Shown here piece after piece: positions 1 to 7,100 of a stretch of 18,964 nucleotides of DNA (positions within the stretch are counted from its first letter, which is position 1; every line of letters starts with the position of its first letter). The translations under genes and the position numbers were made by a program. The DNA comes from Pseudomonadota bacterium (lineage in GTDB: Bacteria; Pseudomonadota; Alphaproteobacteria; Acetobacterales; Acetobacteraceae). The stretch covers positions 1 to 18,964 of the forward strand of contig JAFADX010000361.1 of the NCBI GenBank assembly GCA_023424475.1. The letters are read 5' to 3'. Below the pieces are notes generated by a model. It was not told the DNA's origin. It did no database searches and saw nothing but the letters and a program-made list of their open reading frames with translations.

Positions 1-82
1 CCCAACGACAGTATCCTGGATGGGTGGCCGGGTGGGGGTGCGGGCCGGTGCCGCCTGATCGAAAAGAACTCCAGAGCGGATT

Positions 83-108
83 CCGATCAGGTGGAATCAC
101 CTGATCGG
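83..108. repeat. Perfect palindrome, probable dispersed repeat
   Basis: Two 11-base arms, CCGATCAGGTG (83-93) and CACCTGATCGG (98-108), pair perfectly around a GAAT loop. The upstream bases from 73 (AGAGC, then GGA, then TTCCGATC) match the start of a second hairpin element at 14447. A further CTGATCG at 55-61 could pair with the left arm, giving an alternative fold. The palindrome lies in the untranslated stretch downstream of the minus-strand rnd gene and contains no coding signal. Intergenic palindromes of this style occur in many copies in alphaproteobacterial genomes, so a dispersed repeat is the likeliest reading; a binding site or a transcript 3' end stabiliser are alternatives. Confidence 0.6.
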
Positions 109-229
109 GTGAAGATGCCCGCAGAAACGACGGGCTGGAGACGTTGCCGTGAGCCAGGGCGAACGGGGACGGCTCAGCCGGTCCCGCCCGCGGCGGAGGG
201 GCACGAAGGCGCCGCCCCCGCGCGCCCCG

Positions 230-886
230 TCAATGCGCGAGGATGTCCGGGTCCTCGTAGCCCAGCAGGTCGAGCTTGCCGCGTGCGGGCAGGAAGCGGA
301 AGCAGGCCTCGGCGAGCTCGAGCCGCCCCTCGCGCCGCAGCAGCCCTTCGAGCTTCGCCCAGAGCGCATGCAGGTGCAGCACGTCCGAGGCCGCATAGGC
401 GAGCTGCTCGGGCGTCAGGTCCGGCGCGCCCCAGTCGGAGGTCTGCTGCTGCTTTGACAGATCGACGCCCAGCAGTTCCTTGCAGAGGTCCTTGAGGCCG
501 TGCCGGTCGGTGAAGGTGCGCACCAGCTTCGCGGCGATCTTGGTGCAGATCACCGGCGCCGTGGTCACGCCGAGATAGCGGTAGAGCGCGGCCACGTCGA
601 AGCGGGCGAAGTGGAACAGCTTCGTCACCGCCGGGTCGGCCAGCAGCTTCTTCAGGTTCGGCGCCGCAAAGCCCTGGCCGCCGAGGCTCTCGGGGATCAG
701 TTGCACGAGATGCGCGGTCCCGTCGCCCGAGGAGAGCTGCACCAGGCACAGCCGGTCGCGATGCGGGTTGAGGCCCATCGTCTCCGTATCGATGGCGACG
801 ACGCGGCCGAAGTCGATGCCGTCCGGCAGGTCGTTGCGATGGAGCCGGATGGTCACGCCGGCATGGGTGAAGAGGGTGGTGCCCAC
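230..886 (-). CDS. rnd: Ribonuclease D, short form (3'-5' exoribonuclease)
   Basis: This 218-residue protein is a DEDDy exonuclease of the RNase D type, which trims the 3' ends of tRNA precursors and other small RNAs in the cytoplasm. All three exonuclease motifs are visible: Exo I DTET (D33, E35), Exo II HFARFD (D97) and Exo III YAASD (Y164, D168). It stops soon after the nuclease domain and lacks the HRDC domains of E. coli RNase D, the usual short form in alphaproteobacteria. The reading frame stays open up to 1381 through a tRNA gene, but that extension is Arg/Pro-rich shadow. The GTG at 886 was chosen because AAGGG lies about 10 nt upstream and family similarity (LFTHAG, then VTIRLHRNDLPDG) begins there. 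An internal GTG ten codons in is a possible alternative start. The tRNA-Leu gene lies upstream on the same strand. Confidence 0.9.
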   Translation of the reverse strand: MGTTLFTHAGVTIRLHRNDLPDGIDFGRVVAIDTETMGLNPHRDRLCLVQLSSGDGTAHLVQLIPESLGGQGFAAPNLKKLLADPAVTKLFHFARFDVAALYRYLGVTTAPVICTKIAAKLVRTFTDRHGLKDLCKELLGVDLSKQQQTSDWGAPDLTPEQLAYAASDVLHLHALWAKLEGLLRREGRLELAEACFRFLPARGKLDLLGYEDPDILAH

Positions 887-1300
887 GGGATGCGCGCCCT
901 TGGTCTGGATGGTGCCGGGACGGGCGCCAGTGCCTCGTCGCCTTCCTCCAGCGCCTAGACCAGATTGCCGGGTGCGGGAAGCGCCATCCCGGCCTGTCTG
1001 GGCAGCGCGCCCGGCGGGCGTCGGGTTCGCGAGGCAACGTCGGCATGGCCCGCGGCGCCGGGCCGGAGGACGGCCCTTCGCGCCAGGCGACGGCCGAATG
1101 CCTCTGCGGTGCCGAGACCCGGCCGGATCCCACGGGACGAACGGCGCGGGGACGCGCATCGCGCCTGCCGGAGGGTGCGATCCATGTCCGATATGATTGG
1201 GTGCGGCGCGGGGTGGGCGCGTCGGCGCTGGCATGTCCGGGGCTTGCGTGCCGCCGCCGCGATGGCCGGTGGCGAAGCTGTCGCCTCGATCGCGAAGCGA
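887..1300. other. Stretch without a convincing gene
   Basis: About 410 bases between the rnd start and the tRNA-Leu 3' end. Open frames exist on both strands, but their products are Arg/Pro/Ala-rich, match no family I recognise, and several run through the tRNA. It contains a short inverted repeat, GGCCCG (1047-1052) with CGGGCC (1059-1064), with no T-tract. The rnd promoter and the tRNA-Leu 3' trailer should lie here, but I cannot place either precisely. Confidence 0.5.
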
Positions 1301-1387
1301 TGGTGCCCAGGAAAGGACTCGAACCTTCACAGCCTTGCGGCCACAGGTACCTGAAACCTGCGCGTCTACCAATTCCGCCACCTGGGC
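1301..1387 (-). tRNA. tRNA-Leu (anticodon CAG)
   Basis: A class II tRNA of 87 nt with an encoded CCA. On the minus strand the acceptor arms GCCCAGG and CCTGGGC pair fully, followed by discriminator A and CCA. The anticodon stem CAGGT/ACCTG encloses the loop TTCAGGT, giving anticodon CAG, which reads CUG, the dominant Leu codon in a GC-rich genome. A variable arm follows, and the T-loop sequence GGTTCGAGTCC is present. It is oriented like rnd, which follows downstream. An apparent ATG-started frame (MAELVDAQV...) is the usual artefact of reading a tRNA-Leu gene as protein. Confidence 0.96.
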
Positions 1388-1417
1388 AGGGGGCCGGCGC
1401 CTTGCGGCGAAGCCGGG

Positions 1418-1446
1418 CGTTTACGCGCCGCGATGGAGGTCGTCAA
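1418..1446 (-). promoter_or_regulatory. Sigma-70 type promoter of tRNA-Leu
   Basis: On the minus strand a -35 box TTGACG (1446-1441, five of six consensus bases) is followed after exactly 17 nt by TAAACG (1423-1418), a weaker -10 box with three of six consensus bases. The predicted transcript starts about 25 nt before the tRNA 5' end, a normal distance. No competing feature lies between this site and the tRNA. Confidence 0.55.
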
Positions 1447-1518
1447 GCCGTGCTCGCACTTTGATGCGGCGATGCGCAGGCCATATCGTTCGTCGAGAGG
1501 CTTTCGGGAGAAGAGGCG

Positions 1519-2472
1519 ATGGCGGGGCGTCGTGTCGCGACGGTGTTCGGGGGCGCGGGATTCATCGGCCGGCACGTCGTGCAGCGATTCGCGAATGCCG
1601 GCTTCATCGTGCGCGTCGCCGGGCGGGATACCGAGAAGGCAGGCCGCCTGCGTCCACTCGGCGATGTCGGCCAGGTGGTGCCGGTCCGCGCCTCCGTCAC
1701 CGACGAGGCCTCCGTCGCGCGGGCGGTGGCGGGCGCCGATGTCGCGGTGAACCTCGTCGGCATCCTGTTCGAGCGGAAGCCGGGCGACTTCGAGCGGATC
1801 CAGGCCGAGGGCGCCGGCCGCGTCGCCAGGCTCGCCGCCGCCGCGGGGGTGCCGCGCCTGGTGCATGTCTCGGCGATCGGGGCCGATCCGGGCAGCGAAA
1901 GCCTCTATGCCCGCAGCAAGGCGCAGGGCGAGGCGGCGGTGCGCGCCGCCTTTCCCGCGGCGACCATCCTGCGGCCGTCGATCGTCTTCGGGCCGGAGGA
2001 CCAGTTCTTCAACCGCTTCGCCGGGCTCGCGGCGCTGCTGCCGGTGATGCCCGTGGTGGCCGGCAGGACCCGCTTCCAGCCGGTCTATGTCGGCGACGTC
2101 GCCGATGCGGTCCTCGCGGCGGCCACGCGCGAGGACACGGCGGGCAGGACCTACGAACTCGGCGGGCCGCGGGTGATGAGCATGCGCGAGGTGCTGCGCT
2201 TCGTCCTCGATCACACGCACCGGAACCGGCCGATGCTCGACCTGCCCGCGGGGCTCGTCGCGCTGCAGGCGCGGCTGGGGGAGATGCTGCCGACGCCGCC
2301 GCTGACCCGGGACCAGCTCGTGCTGCTGAGGCACGACAACCTGGTGGCGGAGGGCGCGCAGGGGCTCGCCGATCTTGGCATCGGGCCGAAGGCGGTGGAG
2401 GCGATCGTGCCGGCCTATCTCAAGCGGTTCCGCCCGGGAGGCCAGAGAAATCAAGACATTGGAGAAAATTAG
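1519..2472 (+). CDS. NDUFA9-like NAD(P)-dependent epimerase/dehydratase family protein
   Basis: A 317-residue atypical or extended SDR protein resembling the complex I NDUFA9 (39 kDa) accessory subunit. The N-terminus carries the dinucleotide-binding glycine motif GGAGFIG (11-17). A serine (S118 in HVSAIG) and YARSK (Y130, K134) sit where an SDR active site would be, and RPSIVFGPED is typical of the group. The start at 1519 is supported by a GGGAGAAGAGG ribosome site just upstream and by the glycine motif beginning at residue 11. In bacteria members often bind NADPH without a proven reaction; roles with respiratory complex I or quinone metabolism are suggested by family only. The last residues (GGQRNQDIGEN) lie where the DNA becomes more AT-rich. 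The gltD gene follows after 215 bases. Confidence 0.8.
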   Translation: MAGRRVATVFGGAGFIGRHVVQRFANAGFIVRVAGRDTEKAGRLRPLGDVGQVVPVRASVTDEASVARAVAGADVAVNLVGILFERKPGDFERIQAEGAGRVARLAAAAGVPRLVHVSAIGADPGSESLYARSKAQGEAAVRAAFPAATILRPSIVFGPEDQFFNRFAGLAALLPVMPVVAGRTRFQPVYVGDVADAVLAAATREDTAGRTYELGGPRVMSMREVLRFVLDHTHRNRPMLDLPAGLVALQARLGEMLPTPPLTRDQLVLLRHDNLVAEGAQGLADLGIGPKAVEAIVPAYLKRFRPGGQRNQDIGEN

Positions 2473-2585
2473 TCTCTATTCGGACCTTATCCTTCGGATG
2501 CTTCGCTGCACCGCATGCATTTCCAGGTCTGTCTTGCGGAATTAGGGCAAAAAATCTGACCTATCGGCAGAGAAAGGACTCGCAC

Positions 2586-2600
2586 CGGCCGGATTGTTGC
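2586..2600 (+). promoter_or_regulatory. Candidate sigma-54 promoter upstream of gltD
   Basis: The sequence CGGCCGGATTGTTGC has the GG (2587-2588), ten bases, GC (2599-2600) spacing that defines -24/-12 promoters, with a good TTGC at the -12 side. The -24 side is imperfect (CGGCCG against TGGCAC). It would start transcription near 2612, about 75 nt before gltD. Nitrogen control of glutamate synthase makes this plausible, but the match is partial and GC-rich DNA yields such patterns by chance. Confidence 0.2.
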
Positions 2601-2687
2601 CGTATGTGACCCGCCGCCCCTGGTGCGGCGCAGCATCCTGCCTGCGCGCGTGCCGCCCGGGGCCCAGTCAGTCCCGCGGGGGTCCAC

Positions 2688-4127
2688 ATGGCCGATAAGA
2701 TGCTCCAGTTCGTCCGCCTGCAGCAGCGGCCGCCGGAAAAGCGCGACGCGGCCGAGCGCCGCGCCGACTGGGGCGAGGTCTACGAGGCCTTCGCCGCCGA
2801 GGCCGCGGCGCAGCAGGCCTCGCGCTGCTCGCAATGCGGGGTGCCCTTCTGTCAGGTGCACTGCCCGCTCAACAACAACATCCCCGACTGGCTGAAGCTG
2901 ACGGCCGAGGGGCGGCTCGAGGAGGCCTACGAGGTCGCGGCCGCGACCAACAGCTTCCCCGAGATCTGCGGTCGCGTCTGCCCGCAGGACCGCCTCTGCG
3001 AAGGCAACTGCGTCATCGAGAAGGGCTTCGACAGCGTCACCATCGGCGCGGTCGAGAAGTACATCACCGACACCGCCTGGGAGCGCGGGTGGGTCAAGCC
3101 GCCCAGGGCCGTGCGGGAACGCGCGCAGAGCGTCGGCATCATCGGCGCCGGCCCCGCCGGCATGGCCGCGGCCGAGCGGCTGCGCACCCTCGGCTACCAG
3201 GTCACCATCTACGACCGGCACGACCGCGCCGGCGGGCTGATGATCTACGGCATCCCGAATTTCAAGCTGGAGAAGGAAGTCGTCGTCCGCCGCTGGAAGC
3301 AGTACGTCATGGGCGGCATCCAGTTCCGCCTGAACACCGCGGTCGGCAGGGACGTCACCCTTGGCGAACTGCGCCGGAAGCACGAGGCGGTGCTGGTCGC
3401 GACCGGCGTCTACCGGGCGCGCGACATCGAATGCGAGGGAGCGGGCCTCGGCGGCGTGGTCGCGGCGCTCGACTACCTCATCGCCTCGAACCGCAAGGGC
3501 CTCGGCGACGACGTGCCGGCCTTCGAGAGCGGCGCGCTGAACGCCGAGGGCAGGCATGTCGTCGTGGTCGGCGGCGGCGACACCGCGATGGACTGCGTCC
3601 GCACCGCGGTGCGCCAGGGCGCGGCCTCGGTCACCTGCCTCTACCGCCGCGACAAGGCGAACATGCCGGGCTCGATGCGCGAGGTGAGGAACGCCGAGGA
3701 GGAAGGCGTGCGCTTCGAATGGCTCGCCGCGCCCGAGGCCTTCTTCGGCGGGGAGACGGTCGAGGGCGTGCGCGCCCGGCGCATGCACCTCGGCCTGCCC
3801 GACGCGACCGGCCGCCAGCAGGTCGAGGCCATCCCGGGCGCGCATTTCAACCTCCGCGCCGATCTCGTCATCAAGGCGCTCGGCTTCGACCCCGAGGACC
3901 TGCCCGCCGCCTTCGGCGAACCGGAACTCGGCGTCACGCGCTGGGGCACGCTGAAGATCGACCACCGCACGATGATGACGGCCGTGCCCGGCGTCTTCGC
4001 CGCCGGCGACATCGTGCGCGGCGCCTCGCTCGTCGTCTGGGGCATCCGGGACGGGCGCGACGTGGCCGAGCAGATCCACAGCTTCATCCAGGCGCGGGGC
4101 GAGGCCCCGGCCATGGCCGCGGAGTGA
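2688..4127 (+). CDS. gltD: Glutamate synthase (NADPH) small subunit
   Basis: This 479-residue beta subunit takes electrons from NADPH through FAD and iron-sulfur centres and passes them to GltB, which makes two glutamates from glutamine and 2-oxoglutarate. The N-terminal cluster region has C47, C50, C55, C59 (CSQCGVPFCQVHC) and C94, C98, C104, C108 (CGRVCPQDRLCEGNC). The FAD motif GAGPAG is at about 153-158, the NADPH-binding GGGDTA at 295-300, and a C-terminal FAD segment GVFAAGDIVRG is present. Length is normal for the family. The ATG at 2688 begins the expected MADKMLQF N-terminus, and the purine run GCGGGGG upstream serves as ribosome site. It lies 5 nt before gltB, and the order gltD-gltB is the reverse of the E. 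coli operon. The leader contains a hairpin (CGCCGC 2612-2617 with GCGGCG 2625-2630). Confidence 0.96.
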   Translation: MADKMLQFVRLQQRPPEKRDAAERRADWGEVYEAFAAEAAAQQASRCSQCGVPFCQVHCPLNNNIPDWLKLTAEGRLEEAYEVAAATNSFPEICGRVCPQDRLCEGNCVIEKGFDSVTIGAVEKYITDTAWERGWVKPPRAVRERAQSVGIIGAGPAGMAAAERLRTLGYQVTIYDRHDRAGGLMIYGIPNFKLEKEVVVRRWKQYVMGGIQFRLNTAVGRDVTLGELRRKHEAVLVATGVYRARDIECEGAGLGGVVAALDYLIASNRKGLGDDVPAFESGALNAEGRHVVVVGGGDTAMDCVRTAVRQGAASVTCLYRRDKANMPGSMREVRNAEEEGVRFEWLAAPEAFFGGETVEGVRARRMHLGLPDATGRQQVEAIPGAHFNLRADLVIKALGFDPEDLPAAFGEPELGVTRWGTLKIDHRTMMTAVPGVFAAGDIVRGASLVVWGIRDGRDVAEQIHSFIQARGEAPAMAAE

Positions 4128-4132
4128 CGACC

Positions 4133-7100
4133 ATGACGCAGCACGAGACCGGTTCCGCCTTCGCCGAATCCTACATGCGCGGCCGCGACCTGCTCGCCTC
4201 GGCGGCGCATCTCGACCTGACCGGGCACGACGCCTGCGGCGTCGGCCTGGTCGCCGCCCTCGACGGCAAGCCCTCCCGCAAGGTGGTGCAGGCCGGCATC
4301 GATGCGCTGAAGGCGGTCTGGCACCGCGGCGCCGTGGACGCCGACGGCAAGACCGGCGACGGCGCGGGCATCCATGTCGAGGTCCCGCAGGACTTCTTCT
4401 CCGAGGTGGTCGAGCGCGGCGGCGACCGGCTGCGGCCGGGCCGCATCGCGGTCGGCATGGTCTTCCTGCCCAAGACCGACCTCGGCGCGCAGGAACGCTG
4501 CCGCCAGATCATCGAGACCGAGATCCTCAACGCCGGCTACAGCATCTACGGCTGGCGCCAGGTGCCGATCAACGTCGCCTGCATCGGGGAGAAGGCGAAC
4601 GCGACGCGTCCCGAGATCGAGCAGATCCTCATCTGGGACCCCGAGCTGCGCGACGTCGAGACCGTCGAGCGCGACATGTACGTGATCCGCCGCCGGATCG
4701 AGAAGCAGGCGATCGCGGCGCAGATCCCCGAGCTCTACCTCTGCTCGCTGTCGGCGCGCTCGGTCATCTACAAGGGCATGTTCCTCGCCGAGAGCCTGAC
4801 CGAGTTCTACCCCGACCTGATCGACGAGCGTTTCGTCTCGCGCTTCGCGATCTACCACCAGCGCTACTCGACCAACACCTTCCCGACCTGGCGCCTGGCG
4901 CAGCCCTTCCGGATGCTCGCCCACAACGGCGAGATCAACACGCTGCACGGCAACGCCAACTGGATGAAGAGCCACGAGACGCGGCTCTCCCACCCGCTGC
5001 TCGACCCCTACATGGAGGACCTCAAGCCAGTGGTGCAGGCGGGCGGCTCGGACACCGCCACCCTCGACAATGTCTTCGAGCTGCTGGTGCGCGGCGGGCG
5101 CGACGCGCCCATGGCCAAGGCCATGCTGATCCCCGAAAGCGTCGGCAACAACGCGACGATGCCGGAGAACCACCGCGACCTCTTCATGTACTGCAACGCG
5201 GTGATGGAGCCCTGGGACGGCCCGGCGGCGATCGCCGCGACCGACGGGCGCTGGGTGATCGCGGGCCTCGACCGCAACGGCCTCAGGCCGATGCGCTACA
5301 ACATCACCGCCGACGGGCTCGTCATCGTCGGTTCCGAGACCGGCATGGTGAAGCTGCCGGAGGACCGCATCGTGCAGAAGGGCCGCGTCGGCCCCGGCCA
5401 GTGCATCGGCGTGGACCTCGAGGAAGGCCGCTTCTACGAGGACGGCGCGCTCAAGGACATGCTCGCCGACCGCAAGCCCTTCGGGAAGTGGACCGCGCGC
5501 ACGACCGGCCTCGGCGAGATCGTGAAGCCCGAGCGCGACGAGCGCGCGCATTTCCAGGTCGAGGAACTGCGCCGCCGCCAGCTCGCCATGGGCTACACGC
5601 TCGAGGAGCTGGAGCAGATCCTCCATCCGATGGCCGAGGATGCGAACGAGGCCACCGGCTCGATGGGCGACGACACGCCCATCGCGGTGCTGTCCTCCCA
5701 GTATCGCGGCCTGCACCACTATTTCCGGCAGACCTTCAGCCAGGTCACCAACCCGCCGATCGACAGCCTGCGCGAGACGCGGGTGATGACGCTGAAGACG
5801 CGCCTGGGCAACCTCGGGAACATCCTCGACGAGGACCCGACCCAGTGCGACATGCTGATGCTGGACAGCCCCGTCCTGTCGAACGCGCAGTTCGAGGCGA
5901 TGCGCGACTACATGGGCAGCACCGTCTGCACGGTGGACTGCACCTGGCCGACCGGCGACGGCGAGACCGGCCTGCGCCGCGCCATCGAGCGCATCCGCCG
6001 CGAGGCGGAGGAGGGCGTGCGCTCCGGCTGCGCCCACGTCATCCTGACCGATGAGGCGCAGGGCTTCGAGCGCGCCGCGATCCCGATGATCCTCGCGGTC
6101 GGCGCGGTGCAGACGCACCTTGTGAAGCACGGGCTGCGCACCTTCACCTCGCTCAACGTCCGCGCGGCGGAGTGCATGGACGTGCACTACTTTGCAGTGC
6201 TGATCGGGGCAGGCGCCACGACGGTCAACGCCTATCTCGCGCAGGAGAGCATCGCCGACCGGCACCGCCGCGGCCTCTTCGGCAATGCCGGCCTCGGCGA
6301 TGCGGTCGCGAAGTACCGCAAGGCGGTGGACAAGGGCCTGCTCAAGGTCATGTCCAAGATGGGTATCGGCGTCCTCTCCTCCTACCGCGGCGGCATGAAC
6401 TTCGAGGCGATCGGCCTCTCCCGCGCGCTGGTGGCGGAATTCTTCCCCGGCACGCCGTCGCGCATCTCGGGCATCGGGCTTTCCGGCATCGCGCGCCGCG
6501 TCCTCGCGCTGCACGGGAAGGCCTGGGCGGAGGGCGCGGTCACCCTGCCGGTCGGCGGCCTCTACAAGCTGCGGCGGCGGGGCGAGGTGCACGCCTTCGA
6601 CGGCAGCCTGATCCACACGCTGCAGAAGGCGGTCGAGACCGACAGCTACCAGACCTACAAGCGCTACACCGAGGCGGCGCGGAGGCTGCCGCCGGTGGCG
6701 CTGCGCGACCTGCTCGATTTCCGCAAGGAAGGCCGCACGCCGGTGGCGATCGAGGAGGTCGAGAGCATCACCGAGATCCGCAAGCGCCTCGTCGCGCCCG
6801 GCATCTCCCTCGGCGCGCTGAGCCCCGAGGCGCATGAGACGCTCTCGATCGCGATGAACCGCATCGGGGCCAAGTCCGACAGCGGCGAGGGCGGCGAGGA
6901 TCCGTCGCGGGCCAGGCCGCGCGCCAATGGCGACAACGCCAATTCCGCGATCAAGCAGATCGCGAGCGGCCGCTTCGGCGTCACCGCGGAATACCTGAAC
7001 AACTGCCGCGAGATCGAGATCAAGGTCGCCCAGGGCGCCAAGCCCGGCGAGGGCGGGCAGCTGCCCGGCTTCAAGGTGACCGGCCTGATCGCGAAGCTGC

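Noticed and set aside
1047..1064. GGCCCG/CGGGCC hairpin as a terminator
   Set aside because: Short arms, no T-tract and no gene ending nearby on either strand; expected by chance at this GC content.
230..1381. Long minus-strand frame joining rnd to the tRNA-Leu region
   Set aside because: The first part reads through the tRNA gene (MAELVDAQV... is a known tRNA-Leu artefact) and then through low-complexity sequence before the real RNase D begins.
1366..2454. Minus-strand open frame of 362 codons opposite the NDUFA9-like gene
   Set aside because: Composition is typical antisense shadow, and the plus-strand gene has Rossmann and YxxxK motifs with a good ribosome site.
2834..4132. Upstream extension of the gltB frame
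   Set aside because: It overlaps gltD in another phase and is Arg-rich low-complexity protein; the gltB propeptide and ribosome site fit ATG 4133.
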